Part shown: piece after piece, positions 1-8,620 of the stretch | How the letters are laid out: each line of letters starts with the position of its first letter | How positions within the stretch are numbered: the stretch's first letter is position 1 | Origin: Leptolyngbya iicbica LK | Lineage (GTDB): Bacteria > Cyanobacteriota > Cyanobacteriia > Phormidesmidales > Phormidesmidaceae | Direction of reading: 5' to 3' | Length of the DNA: 64,000 nt | NCBI RefSeq assembly: GCF_004212215.1 | Contig: NZ_QVFV01000006.1 | Coordinates: forward strand, 56,795 to 120,794 | Position numbers and translations under genes: made by a program | The notes under the pieces: model-generated | The model's database searches: none | Told to the model about the DNA's origin: nothing | The model's input: the letters and a program-made list of their open reading frames with translations, nothing else

Positions 1-296
1 AACTCGACCTGTCGTCCCACGCCAAAAATCAGGATGCGCGACGCCATGCGAATTACCCACATGATCGACGCCAGCACCAGCACCACGACCGCATAATACG
101 TGATGCGATTAAAGCTAAAAGTTACCTGCAATTCGTCAATGCCGTCGCGAATCAGCAGGGGAATGCGCACGCCGACTAGATTGACCAGCATCAATGCAAC
201 AACGCCCAGCGCCACCCGCTGCCAATGGGGTCGCAGATATTCTCCAAGCTTTTTCAGATGCCAATTGCCCTGAGAGGACTGTTGCGATCGCGCCAT
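1..296 (-). CDS. ABC transporter, fused permease/ATPase, N-terminal part
   Basis: Open reading frame on the minus strand that starts with ATG at 296 and runs off the window edge, so only about 98 residues of the N terminus are visible. It opens with a short polar stretch, then a basic segment containing RPHWQRVALG, a first membrane helix, and a second helix followed by IRMASRILIFGVGRQVE. That last motif is typical of the transmembrane domain of half-size ABC exporters (MsbA/MdlB type) just before the first long cytoplasmic loop. The ATPase domain must lie outside the window. It is divergent from the DUF2079 gene, with about 150 bases between. Substrate cannot be told. Confidence 0.8.
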   Translation of the reverse strand, partial: MARSQQSSQGNWHLKKLGEYLRPHWQRVALGVVALMLVNLVGVRIPLLIRDGIDELQVTFSFNRITYYAVVVLVLASIMWVIRMASRILIFGVGRQVE

Positions 297-447
297 GCTG
301 CTGCCAAATTTCAACCTTTCTCATCCTAGACGACAAGGCTGAGGTTCCTGGGGGCGATCGCCGTCGCCAAATCATGCTGAGTGAGGCAAACAGGCGGTAT
401 TCTACGGTGCAGTAGAGTTTTAAAACTGGCAGGGCGGGGCTCGCAAG

Positions 448-2094
448 ATGCTATTGAGTTGGCGCAAGGAAGCAGATTTGAGGCGAGTGGTCGCGATTGC
501 GGCGGCTTTCTTTTTGGTCATCGCCGGGCTCCTGCTCCATCGCTATTTCACCTACTACGCCTCCTACGACCAGGGCATCTTTAACCAGGTGTTTTGGAAC
601 AACGCCCACGGCAACTTCTTTCAGAGCACCCTGTCATCGCAATTATCGACGGACGTGATTCACGCTGGGGAATTGCCCCGAGTGGACTATCGCCGTTTAG
701 GACAACACTTCACCCCGGCGCTGCTGTTTTGGTGGCCGATTTACCGACTGTTTCCATCGCCGGTGACGTTGTCCGTGTTGCAAGCCGCCTTTGCGGCGAT
801 CGCGGGACTCCTCCTCTACTTTCTCGCCCGCAAGCATTTAGAACATCGCCTGTCGCTGGCAATCATGGTGAGCTTTTATGGGGGGATCGCCGTCCTCAAT
901 CCCTACCTCGCTAACTTTCACGATTTGGGCCAGATTCCCCTCTTTATGTTTGGCCTGTTATTGGCGATGGAATATCGCCGCTGGGCCATCTTCGGGCTGC
1001 TGTGTCTAGCCATTTTGGCCGTGCGCGAAGATAGCGCCATTCCCCTCTTTGGGGTCGGAGCGTATCTGCTGGCCAGTCGCCGCCATCCGGGGATCGGGGC
1101 CGGGGTCTGTACCCTCAGCGTGGGCTATTTTGTGCTGGTCACCAATGTCTTCATGCCCATCTTCTCCGACGACATTTCCAAACGATTCATGATTGAGGAG
1201 TTTGGTCAATATATCGACAGCGAAGAGGCATCCACGTTGGAAGTCTTGTGGGCCATGGTGAGTCAGCCCGGACTGCTCTTGCGAGAACTGGTGACGCCGC
1301 TGGATGGCACGTTGGAATATCTGGTCGGACACTGGCTTCCTTTGGCCTTCATCCCTGCGCTGTCGCCGACCACCTGGCTGATGTCTGGCCCCCCGCTGCT
1401 CAAAATGACCTTGACGGAAAGCAACTCAGGTCTCAATACCAGCATTCGCTATGCCCTGAATGTGGTGCCCGGCATGTTTTACGGGGCGATTATTTGGTGG
1501 CGAGGGCAGGGGTTTCGACGGTTTGGGCGATCGCTAGAACAAGTAACACCGCGATCGCCCGCCCGCAACTTCCGCCGCTTTTGGCGATTCTGCCTCATCA
1601 TTTCGCTGATCCTGGTGCCGTTTACCAACCCCAGTCGCACCTTTTCCTTCGCTCTGCCCGACTCCTATCAACCCCTGGTCTACGTGCCCTTGCCGCAACA
1701 GTGGCAACGCGCGGGGGAAATTCATCAGCTATTGGCGCAGATTCCCCGTGAGGCCAGCGTTACAGCATCCACTTACATCGTGCCTCACCTATCAGGACGA
1801 CGGGCCATTTTGCGCATGCCCCGAATTGAATATTTGAACGATGCAGGAACGGCAGAAACGGTGCAGTTCATCGCTGTTGACTTGGGGCGACTGCGGCGCT
1901 ATCAAGTGGCCTTTGGCAGCGATCGCGATCGCTACAACACCTTTGTGCCCGTGATCAATAACCTGATCGAGAGCGGTCAATATGGCTTGATTGATGCCCG
2001 TAACGGTTTAGTCTTATTGGAACGAGGTCAGCCATCCAATCCCACCGCCCTGACTGACTGGCAAACCTTCTTGAGCATCAGTTCGACAGAATAA
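448..2094 (+). CDS. DUF2079 family membrane protein
   Basis: 548-residue polytopic membrane protein. After a basic start (WRKEADLRRV) it has a first membrane helix, then the motif YYASYDQGIFNQVFW, which is characteristic of the DUF2079 family, followed by about nine more hydrophobic segments to about residue 395 and a soluble C-terminal region of about 150 residues. DUF2079 proteins resemble membrane glycosyltransferases of the GT-C type, but their reaction is not established, so a role in envelope glycan synthesis is only inference. Translation signals before the ATG are weak. The gene contains several HIP1 sites. Family assignment is firm; function is unknown. Confidence 0.85.
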   Translation: MLLSWRKEADLRRVVAIAAAFFLVIAGLLLHRYFTYYASYDQGIFNQVFWNNAHGNFFQSTLSSQLSTDVIHAGELPRVDYRRLGQHFTPALLFWWPIYRLFPSPVTLSVLQAAFAAIAGLLLYFLARKHLEHRLSLAIMVSFYGGIAVLNPYLANFHDLGQIPLFMFGLLLAMEYRRWAIFGLLCLAILAVREDSAIPLFGVGAYLLASRRHPGIGAGVCTLSVGYFVLVTNVFMPIFSDDISKRFMIEEFGQYIDSEEASTLEVLWAMVSQPGLLLRELVTPLDGTLEYLVGHWLPLAFIPALSPTTWLMSGPPLLKMTLTESNSGLNTSIRYALNVVPGMFYGAIIWWRGQGFRRFGRSLEQVTPRSPARNFRRFWRFCLIISLILVPFTNPSRTFSFALPDSYQPLVYVPLPQQWQRAGEIHQLLAQIPREASVTASTYIVPHLSGRRAILRMPRIEYLNDAGTAETVQFIAVDLGRLRRYQVAFGSDRDRYNTFVPVINNLIESGQYGLIDARNGLVLLERGQPSNPTALTDWQTFLSISSTE

Positions 2095-2229
2095 TGCCGA
2101 AGCAGCAGGTCAAGCTATCTTCGGTTTTCCTGATGGCTAGCTGTTGCTGGCAATGCTCAACGCACGTCACTGCCCTGCGATCAATGAACTACCCGCAGCA
2201 AATAAGCTAAGTATTTGATGTCAAACAAA

Positions 2230-2302
2230 TGCCAGGAGGCGGGCTTGAACCGCCGACACGAGGATTTTCAGTCCTCTGCTCTACCAGCTGAGCTATCCCG
2301 GC
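2230..2302 (-). tRNA. tRNA-Phe (GAA)
   Basis: A complete cloverleaf is read on the minus strand: acceptor arm GCCGGGA pairing with TCCTGGC (one G-T pair), D arm GCTC...GAGC, anticodon stem GAGGA/TCCTC with loop CTGAAAA (anticodon GAA), variable loop GTGTC, T arm GGCGG/CCGCC with TTCAAGC, and discriminator A. The length of 73 bases is standard. CCA is not encoded, because the next bases read TTT. There is no intron. Confidence 0.95.
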
Positions 2303-2460
2303 TTGAGCGCAAAACTTGAGCGCTTGATTAAGATAACAGACCCATTGAACCAACAGCAAGCGTTTTTTCGAAAATTGGCGAATTTGCGAGGACGTTGGTG
2401 ATCGCTAGCATTGCCCACCTCAGAGCACACCTAGCTTATGCACCCCCGGGGCAACTGCTA

Positions 2461-2913
2461 CTAGTCGATAGGGCGTAGACGTGCGACTTTAAGCAGAAAT
2501 TCGCCTGAACCCTGGCCGGCATAGGAACGCACTCGCACCGTATAGGTCCCAGATTCGGTGATGCGGGCAAAGAGTAGAGAATTGGTGGTGCCGTCGGGGC
2601 CATCGTCATTCTCACCCACGGTGGTGCCATCGGGACCGAGCAGGGTAATCAAAGTGTCGAACTCTTCAGAAATCAAGTCGATCGCGACTTGGTCTCCATC
2701 TTCTAGCCGCACGGTGTAATCTCGGGCAAAGCCGCCCACCCCAGTCGGAATGTCGTTATCAGACAAGGTATCGGTGATTTCTCGATTGCTAGGCAGGGGA
2801 ATAGGGCTATAAACCGAGTTCTGGGCCTGGGCTTTAACAGCGGTGAGGCCAAGGGTGCAGGCTACGGCGAGCGGCATCCATGCCCATGAACTAGCGGAGC
2901 GCGATAACTTCAT
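2461..2913 (-). CDS. small secreted protein with PPC-like domain
   Basis: 150-residue protein with a clear signal peptide: basic start (MKLSRSASS), hydrophobic core and a likely cleavage after AQA near residue 31. The mature part resembles the bacterial pre-peptidase C-terminal (PPC) beta-sandwich: GDQVAIDLISEEFDTLITLL, then a glycine/asparagine-rich turn and SGTYTVRVRSY. PPC domains usually sit at the end of secreted proteases; here the domain stands alone with no catalytic part, as is common in cyanobacteria. Expected location is periplasm or outside the cell. Partner and function are unknown. It reads toward the tRNA-Phe gene, on the same strand. Confidence 0.8.
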   Translation of the reverse strand: MKLSRSASSWAWMPLAVACTLGLTAVKAQAQNSVYSPIPLPSNREITDTLSDNDIPTGVGGFARDYTVRLEDGDQVAIDLISEEFDTLITLLGPDGTTVGENDDGPDGTTNSLLFARITESGTYTVRVRSYAGQGSGEFLLKVARLRPID

Positions 2914-3007
2914 AGATTTCTATTGCGGGAAGATTTCCTGTGTCATTATGGCTCAGCTTTGTGAGAATGCAGCCCTAACGCGACAAGCTGATCACATTTG
3001 CAACACT

Positions 3008-3223
3008 TTATCGCGGCACATCGGGCTTGTAGTAATCATCTTTGGTGGGCGTTTGCGAGCCCCCGTCGGGATTGATGCAGCCAGGTTTATCGACATATTT
3101 ACAAACTCTGGCCCAGAGGCGAGCGCGGGTGCCCGGAGGTCCGGCGGAAAATTGGACGCGATCGCCCCCCACCACACCGACTAAGATTTTGACGCCACAG
3201 ACCGGACAGGTTTGAGTTTCCAT
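3008..3223 (-). CDS. small conserved protein with N-terminal CPVC motif
   Basis: 71-residue protein from the ATG at 3223; the frame stays open to an ATG at 3256, but the extra residues look like spacer. It starts METQTCPVCG, continues with a hydrophobic GVVGGDRVQFSAGPPGTRARLWARVC and has a third and fourth cysteine at KPGC region positions. Two CxxC or single-Cys sites could bind a metal, but this is inference. I recognise the pattern as a short conserved cyanobacterial protein of unknown function. It lies downstream of the fructosamine kinase gene, separated by a 15-bp hairpin. Confidence 0.6.
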   Translation of the reverse strand: METQTCPVCGVKILVGVVGGDRVQFSAGPPGTRARLWARVCKYVDKPGCINPDGGSQTPTKDDYYKPDVPR

Positions 3224-3276
3224 GAGGTCATTGCGAGAACTCGACTTGTCCATCATCTCAATAATTGGGTGCTTTC

Positions 3277-3319
3277 GGGCATGACAAACAGCTCGCCCAG
3301 CGCCCTGTTTGTCATGCCC
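3277..3319 (-). terminator. strong hairpin after fructosamine kinase gene
   Basis: Perfect 15-bp inverted repeat: arm GGGCATGACAAACAG at 3277-3291 and its complement at 3305-3319, with a 13-base loop. It starts six bases after the kinase stop codon and lies upstream of the next same-strand gene. There is no T run on either side, so it may be an RNA 3' end stabiliser, a Rho-dependent signal or a mobile palindrome rather than a simple intrinsic terminator. Confidence 0.55.
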
Positions 3320-3325
3320 TAGTCG

Positions 3326-4186
3326 TCAGCGCAACAAACGATCCATCATGCTCTGCGCCTGAGAGCCATAGCCCCCGCCAAACAGGTTGAAGTGATTGAT
3401 GATGTGATACAGGTTGTAAAGAATTTTGCGCGTCTCGTACCCTGGCTCTAGGGGATAGGTGGCGTTGTAACCGTCATAAAAGGGTTGGGGAAAGCGGCCA
3501 AATAGCTCCGACATGGCGATATCCACTTCGCGATCGCCGTAATAAGTCGCTGGGTCCAAAATCACCGGGGTGCCGTCAACAGTCACGGAAGCGTTGCCCG
3601 ACCACAAATCCCCATGCACGAGGGAGGGTTCAGGCGTGTGGCCTGCCAAGAGTGAAGGCACCGCTGCCATCAGTTCCTCCTGTCGCCGAAAGTTGCCGCG
3701 CCGATTGGCGAGTTGAAACTGATAGCGCAGCCGATGTTCGACATAAAATTCGACCCAGTCGTCTGTCCAGGGATTTTTTTGGGGTGTGTCGCCGATAGTG
3801 TTGTCACGCTGCCAGCCAAACCCGCGATCGCTCGTTACGCGGTGCATGGCGGCCAAATCTTGCCCCATTTGATACCACGAGTCGCGACTGCTATTGCCCA
3901 GCGGCAAATACTCCATCACGATGTAGCACGAGCCCTCGGCGGTGCCCCAACAAATTGGCTTCGGCACTCGAATGGTCTGCGTTTCCGCCATTTCCCGCAG
4001 GCCCAACGCCTCCGCTTCAAACATGGCATATTGGCTTGCCTGATTCAGCTTGAGGAAATAGTCGCGATCGCCATCCGTAATCCGAAAGGTCTGATTAATG
4101 CTGCCGCCACCCACGCTGCGGCGGTCTTGCAAGTCAAACGACTGACCCGTCGCGCGGGCAATGTCTTGGGCAATCAGGTTCCACAT
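3326..4186 (-). CDS. fructosamine kinase family protein
   Basis: 286 residues from the ATG at 4186 (a TTG 15 bases upstream is in frame but less likely). Fructosamine/ketosamine 3-kinases phosphorylate sugars attached to lysine so that the adduct falls off, a protein deglycation repair step. Visible family marks are the N-terminal nucleotide-binding region GGGSINQTFRI followed by the lysine in YFLKLN, the catalytic loop HGDLWSGN, and the metal-binding segment DPATYYGDREVDIAM. The C terminus has YNLYHIINHFNLFGGGY, typical for the family. Length matches the family norm of about 285-300. Cytosolic. No partner gene nearby. Confidence 0.92.
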   Translation of the reverse strand: MWNLIAQDIARATGQSFDLQDRRSVGGGSINQTFRITDGDRDYFLKLNQASQYAMFEAEALGLREMAETQTIRVPKPICWGTAEGSCYIVMEYLPLGNSSRDSWYQMGQDLAAMHRVTSDRGFGWQRDNTIGDTPQKNPWTDDWVEFYVEHRLRYQFQLANRRGNFRRQEELMAAVPSLLAGHTPEPSLVHGDLWSGNASVTVDGTPVILDPATYYGDREVDIAMSELFGRFPQPFYDGYNATYPLEPGYETRKILYNLYHIINHFNLFGGGYGSQAQSMMDRLLR

Positions 4187-4302
4187 AGGCAAAATCGGCA
4201 AATCGAACGACAGTGAGGTTAACCCTAAAAGTTTTGTATCCTGCTTTAGTGCAGCATCGACTCGGACCTTGAGTCAAATCTCAATCCCGTCTTCACCAGA
4301 CG

Positions 4303-4959
4303 ATGCCTTGTCTAGCCAATTCTTGCGGTACCCGCGTGATGTCCTCTTCTTTGCCCAAATCGTCCATATCGGCTGAATGGTTGGGCCGCCCCGCTCCGGT
4401 CGTGGCTCCAGATCTGGTCGGTTGCACCCTCGTGCGCCAGTTTGCCGATGGCAGTCAATATCGCGGCCTGATCGTGGAAACCGAAGCCTACGCCCCCGAT
4501 GACCCGGCTTGTCATGCCTATCGTCGCCGCACCGCCCGCAATGAAGTGATGTTTGGGCCACCGGGGAGCTGTTATGTCTACCTCATCTATGGCATGTACC
4601 ACTGCATCAATGTGGTGACTGACGCCGACACCGTGCCCAGTGCCGTGCTCATTCGGGCCCTCGACCTCGATCGCGTGCCCCTCTGGATTGACGAGAAACA
4701 GCGCCAAAAGCCCCGTCGCATCGCCGCTGGCCCAGGCAAGTTATGTCGGGCTCTGCACATTGACCGCACCCTCAACGGCATTCACTTAACGGGCGGCCAT
4801 CCCCTCTGGCTAGAACCGCGATCGCCCCACTGGGTTGAACAATTTGCCCAGGGGCACCATCAACTGGTGCAAACCACCCGCATCGGTCTCACTCAGGGCG
4901 TCGAGATTCCCTGGCGCTGGTATCTGGCCGATTGTCCCGCCGTTTCTAAAAAGGGATAA
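4303..4959 (+). CDS. DNA-3-methyladenine glycosylase (AAG/MPG type)
   Basis: 218 residues. Alkyladenine glycosylases cut damaged bases such as 3-methyladenine and hypoxanthine from DNA as the first step of base excision repair. Family marks: LVGCTLVR, the catalytic-site segment [16 protein letters not shown] with the active Glu, [19 protein letters not shown] and [10 protein letters not shown]. The first 25-35 residues are not conserved; an ATG at 4339 is an equally possible start. It is divergent from the fructosamine kinase gene, with about 115 bases between. Two repair functions, protein deglycation and DNA dealkylation, thus lie back to back, which may be coincidence. Confidence 0.92.
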   Translation: MPCLANSCGTRVMSSSLPKSSISAEWLGRPAPVVAPDLVGCTLVRQFADGSQYRGLIVETEAYAPDDPACHAYRRRTARNEVMFGPPGSCYVYLIYGMYHCINVVTDADTVPSAVLIRALDLDRVPLWIDEKQRQKPRRIAAGPGKLCRALHIDRTLNGIHLTGGHPLWLEPRSPHWVEQFAQGHHQLVQTTRIGLTQGVEIPWRWYLADCPAVSKKG

Positions 4960-5108
4960 CCATGACCTCCAACCAGGGGTTGATGATCTCAAACTTCAGT
5001 CTTCACACAGCAGTCTTATAAGTCGGCAATTACTCACTTTACGACCGCTGCAATCGCCCGGTAGGTTAGCACTAATCCTCACAACAGTTCCTCACACAGT
5101 TTGAATTT

Positions 5109-6017
5109 ATGACGCAGTTTGCCGCTGGAGCGCCCGAAGTTTTGTGGCCGTTGGTGCAACAGACCACCACGCAAGCCTTGGCCAGTGGAGCACTCATGCC
5201 GATCGCAACGCATACTCATACCCTGGCCGATGGCGGCATTCCCTTTATGGTGCGGGTGGTCGATAGCCTGGCCCGGAAAGCAAAGCACGACCAAGCCCAG
5301 CGCGATCGCCCAGCGCGTCAGCCCGCTAATCCCTTTTTGCCCTACGAACCGGCCTTATTTGTGGCCGATTTGTCGCCTACCCACGTTTGCCTGCTCAACA
5401 AATTCAACGTGGTGGATCATCATCTGCTCGTCATCACTCGCGACTATGTTGCTCAGCAAACCTGGCTCACTCTTGAAGATTTTGTCGCCTGGGCGCGCTG
5501 CATCCAAGAGATTGATGGACTGGGCTTTTACAACAGTGGGCCGATCGCGGGGGCGAGCCAACACCATAAGCATCTGCAACTGGTGCCCTTTCAAGAGGAC
5601 GACAGCGCCGCCACCTTGCCGATCGCTCAAATCATGCCCCCGCCAGGCTCCGCGATCGACCCCACACGCCTGCCAACTCTGCCCTTCCACCACCGTTGGC
5701 AGCCACTCCATCTCGACTGGCAACAAGATCATCGCAGCTTAGGCCAGCAGTTGCTCTCGACCTATCGCCAGTTACTGGCCACCCTGGGCTTGACGCTGAC
5801 TACCCCGCAACCGGAGCAGTCCTATAATCTGCTGCTGACCCGCAACTGGATGCTGGTGGTAGGGCGATCGCACCCCGGCTACGACGGCATTGGCGTCAAT
5901 AGCCTGGGCTACGCTGGCTGGCTATTGGTCAAGACCCCCGCCGAGCTGGAAAAACTGAGCCAGATTGGCCCCCTCAACCTGTTAACCAAAGTGGGCATCC
6001 CCGTTACCGAGCCCTAG
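5109..6017 (+). CDS. ATP adenylyltransferase (Ap4A phosphorylase)
   Basis: 302 residues. Ap4A phosphorylase splits diadenosine tetraphosphate with phosphate to give ATP and ADP, keeping the alarmone low. Family marks: NKFNVVDHHLLVITR near residue 100, and GPIAGASQHHKHLQLVPF, the HIT-superfamily active site with histidines and a Ser/Gln pair; the C-terminal part ends ELEKLSQIGPLNLLTKVG. Length is as expected for APA1/2-type enzymes. It is on the same strand as the glycosylase, about 150 bases downstream. Confidence 0.9.
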   Translation: MTQFAAGAPEVLWPLVQQTTTQALASGALMPIATHTHTLADGGIPFMVRVVDSLARKAKHDQAQRDRPARQPANPFLPYEPALFVADLSPTHVCLLNKFNVVDHHLLVITRDYVAQQTWLTLEDFVAWARCIQEIDGLGFYNSGPIAGASQHHKHLQLVPFQEDDSAATLPIAQIMPPPGSAIDPTRLPTLPFHHRWQPLHLDWQQDHRSLGQQLLSTYRQLLATLGLTLTTPQPEQSYNLLLTRNWMLVVGRSHPGYDGIGVNSLGYAGWLLVKTPAELEKLSQIGPLNLLTKVGIPVTEP

Positions 6018-6094
6018 TCAATAAACTAATTTTTTTGACGGTTCGGGGTGAACGGTTTTGTTCCTTGCTGCAGCAGATAATAAGCGAAATCTCC

Positions 6095-6217
6095 AAATAA
6101 AAAGCCGACTCCGCAAGAAGTCGGCCTTAAAAGAATATAGTTGCTCTCTCAAGTGGGAGGAAACGACGTCTCTCAAAACGTCCATGAAGCGGTGTTTCCC
6201 GATTCATCTCTCTCACC
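6095..6217 (-). ncRNA. candidate Yfr2-type small RNA
   Basis: Read on the minus strand. An extended -10 box (TGATACAAT; TACAAT hexamer at 6225-6230) lies seven bases before a G-rich start near 6217. The transcript would carry a first hairpin at 6184-6207 (ATGAA/TTCAT stem) whose loop holds GGGAAACA, the loop motif I associate with the cyanobacterial Yfr2 family. A second hairpin follows at 6165-6182 (GACGT/ACGTC) and then an intrinsic terminator at 6099-6125. Length about 120 bases, somewhat longer than the usual 65-95. The 5' end, and the family call from memory of the motif, are the uncertain parts. Confidence 0.6.
6099..6125 (-). terminator. intrinsic terminator of the candidate sRNA
   Basis: Minus-strand stem GCCGACT/AGTCGGC (7 bp; arms at 6119-6125 and 6104-6110) with an 8-base loop, followed by TTTTTATTT. 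This is a classic Rho-independent terminator on the minus strand, so an RNA must be made from that strand between here and the NFACT gene. Confidence 0.85.
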
Positions 6218-6277
6218 AAAAAGCATTGTATCAAGCCACACAGTTTTTTTGTCATAAAACTTCAGGATTTTCGCGAG

Positions 6278-6303
6278 ATTGTCTTAGGGACCCTAAAGAC
6301 AAT
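6278..6303 (-). terminator. inverted repeat downstream of NFACT gene
   Basis: Near-perfect inverted repeat: ATTGTCTTTAGGG on the minus strand pairs with CCCTAAGACAAT with one bulged base. It begins about 58 bases after the NFACT stop codon and sits just upstream of the candidate sRNA promoter, so it may end the NFACT transcript. No T run follows on the minus strand. Confidence 0.45.
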
Positions 6304-6360
6304 CATGGTTTTTAGGTCGTTTTATCTGATATATGCTCATGAAACCCTGACAGCGATCCG

Positions 6361-8130
6361 TTAGGGTGCGGTTAAAACTGGCTCCGACGAGGCCGAATTT
6401 TCTAAAAGTTGAGGTTCGAGTTTAGTCGGCTGGCCCCACAACACGGTTTCGTGGGTATAGGTCACCATACCCGGCAGGGCACCCTTTGGCTTAAACACAT
6501 ATCTCGGTTGAGTAAATACGACGGGCACTTGGTCGGCCTGCTGGGCGCGACTGTAGTAGGCTGCCACATCAGCGGTGAACTGGAGATCTTCATCCGTGGG
6601 CACTTGTCCCGCATCTAAGCGCAACAGCACATGACTGCCGGGAATCTCTTGGGTATGAAACCAGAGATCGTAATCGGTGGCCGCTTTCGAAATCAGCAAA
6701 TCATTCTGGCGGTTGTTGCGGCCCACCCAAACCTCCAAATTGCCGGGAGTCTGAAACTTGCGCACATTTAAAGCGTCCTTGCTGGCTGCAGTACCGGGTC
6801 GATAGGTCGGGTCTTCCAGATAAGTTTGCTGAATGAGTTCGTCGCGAATCTCTTGCAGCGCGATCAAATCGGGTTCGGCCTCGTATTGCTCCAGACGTTG
6901 CACCGCTGCGTCCACCTGATCAAGATAGGCAATTTCTGCCCGTACGGCCTGCAACAGGGGGGTAATGGCTTGGCGCGATCGCTTCAATTTTTGATGCTGC
7001 TTATAAATGGCCTGCGCATTCTGGATGGCATTTTTCTCGGGATCGAGGGCGATCGTCACCGTTTCCCCCGTTTCAAAATCCGCCAGCGCCATGGACTGCA
7101 TACCCGGTTGCCACTGGTAGTTGTAAGCCATCAGCAGATCCGCCTGCTGACGATAGTCATCCGCTTGATCCGCCTTGTCTAACCGCTCGGCAAAGGTCGT
7201 TTCCTTTTGATGCAGCTTCTTCAGTAAGGTTTTGAGGCGCTGGGTGAGCTGATTTTTCAGCCGATCAAATTCTTGGCGATTCAGCGCTTCCTGATAGTAG
7301 TCTCGCAGTAAGGTCTGCACATCGGCTTTGGGTTGACCAATCGGAGCCAACACCGAATACCCAGACTCAAACAAATAGGGCGAAAATTGTCCGCTTTCCA
7401 GGCGCTGTAACCACCCTTGCCACTGGACAAACAACCGCTCCCACTCAGTTGGCGTCAAAGTTTCTACCGGCTGCTCTGGCGATAAGTCAGCCTGAGCGGT
7501 TAAATCACGGACCAGGGCCGAACTCAAGCCGCTATAAGCTTTGAACAGGGCTTTTTTGAGGGTGGTTGGCAGCAAACCGACGCGCTCTTGCCACCGCTCT
7601 TGGGGCTCGCTCAACTTGGGGAAGGGCCCTGGAATTGGCGGAGGCGGACTATATGGCGCTCCCGTGGCAATGGGTCGCACGCTGGACTGTTGCTCAGAGA
7701 CTTGATGCGCTGCCGTCACGATTTGATTGCGGGCATTCACCAAAATCACGTTGCTGTACTTGCCCATGATTTCCACGTACAAATGCCACTCAATCGGGTC
7801 GCCCGGTCGCTGGGCAAAGGCCAAATCGAGGGCGCGTTCCCACGGCGCAACGGGGGTAATGCTGACTAAGGCATAGCCCCCCAACTGATGTTTGAGCTGC
7901 TGGCTAAAGGTAAACGTGTCGGGCACGCGGGGCGGCGGCGAGTCGATATGGAGCCGCGCCGCTTGCGGATGCCAGGAAAGTGTGAGCCAGCCTCGCTGAT
8001 TGAGGGTACGCAGGGCGATCGCCAGGGTCGTCGCATCTCGCTGAATCACCTGCTCACAACGCGCGGGCAACCATGATTGACGCAGCTCGGCACAGGCGGC
8101 CATCAAAGTTGTGAAATCCACTGGTTGCAT
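6361..8130 (-). CDS. NFACT family protein (Rqc2/FbpA homologue)
   Basis: 589 residues from the ATG at 8130, chosen because AGGAGAGG precedes it and the protein then begins MQPVDFTTL as expected; the frame is open 42 bases further upstream. NFACT proteins (Rqc2 in eukaryotes, RqcH in bacteria) bind stalled large ribosomal subunits and add alanine tails to trapped nascent chains. Domain order is visible: NFACT-N (about 1-260), a long charged coiled coil (about 300-430, e.g. KNQLTQRLKTLLKKLHQKE), and NFACT-R at the C terminus with VWVGRNNRQNDLLISKAA and WFHTQEIPGSHVLLRL. Older annotations call these fibronectin-binding proteins; that role is not expected here. Confidence 0.92.
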   Translation of the reverse strand: MQPVDFTTLMAACAELRQSWLPARCEQVIQRDATTLAIALRTLNQRGWLTLSWHPQAARLHIDSPPPRVPDTFTFSQQLKHQLGGYALVSITPVAPWERALDLAFAQRPGDPIEWHLYVEIMGKYSNVILVNARNQIVTAAHQVSEQQSSVRPIATGAPYSPPPPIPGPFPKLSEPQERWQERVGLLPTTLKKALFKAYSGLSSALVRDLTAQADLSPEQPVETLTPTEWERLFVQWQGWLQRLESGQFSPYLFESGYSVLAPIGQPKADVQTLLRDYYQEALNRQEFDRLKNQLTQRLKTLLKKLHQKETTFAERLDKADQADDYRQQADLLMAYNYQWQPGMQSMALADFETGETVTIALDPEKNAIQNAQAIYKQHQKLKRSRQAITPLLQAVRAEIAYLDQVDAAVQRLEQYEAEPDLIALQEIRDELIQQTYLEDPTYRPGTAASKDALNVRKFQTPGNLEVWVGRNNRQNDLLISKAATDYDLWFHTQEIPGSHVLLRLDAGQVPTDEDLQFTADVAAYYSRAQQADQVPVVFTQPRYVFKPKGALPGMVTYTHETVLWGQPTKLEPQLLENSASSEPVLTAP

Positions 8131-8620
8131 GGCTGACCTCTCCTGCTGACGAACGCAATGCAGCAAGCTCAACGCACTCCTGGCAGCGGCTCACTGTCGA
8201 TATATCTTGAGGGGCTCTCCCCCCGTTCCTAATGCCAAAGAGACCACAATGCATCAGGCACAATTTTTCAGCAAGCCCGTGACTAAGTGCTCGAATTGCC
8301 CTCGGCGACAGCTACTTAGTCAGCGCTCCTAATAATTATGTTACAAATCGCCAGCAATATTTGCTGTTGGGCCTTCAATCCCACCGCCGCAACCGCTTCG
8401 GCTCTTGCTGCTCAATAGCTTTGTCGTTAAGATAGGGCGACAAGGCTTCTGCAAAATTTATTTGATTATCAGCCACTGGTGCTGGAAGGTTTCGACGGGG
8501 GTGACGGCCAAGCTATCGCGATTAGTTTTGGACGGTTAGTAAGTAACTCTTGAGAGACAACTGGCAATTGGCTGATGATGAGTGGATGATTCGGCTTGTT
8601 GGTGCTCGCCAGGATGATTT
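8131..8620. other. 490-base spacer with one long inverted repeat
   Basis: Divergent spacer between NFACT and the RemA-like gene. It holds an inverted repeat with arms TGACTAAGT (8280-8288) and ACTTAGTCA (8314-8322) that can extend by CT/AG inside. I see no convincing open reading frame or tRNA here. The AGGA before the RemA-like ATG lies at its right end. Confidence 0.5.

Noticed and set aside
5070..5100. CCTCACACAG text like the Yfr1 core motif
   Set aside because: The match to the Yfr1 core is imperfect and there is no flanking hairpin or T run, so no sRNA is claimed.
6058..6315. 85-codon plus-strand frame after the Ap4A phosphorylase gene
   Set aside because: It runs through the minus-strand terminator and hairpins of the candidate sRNA, and its protein has no recognisable or exported character.
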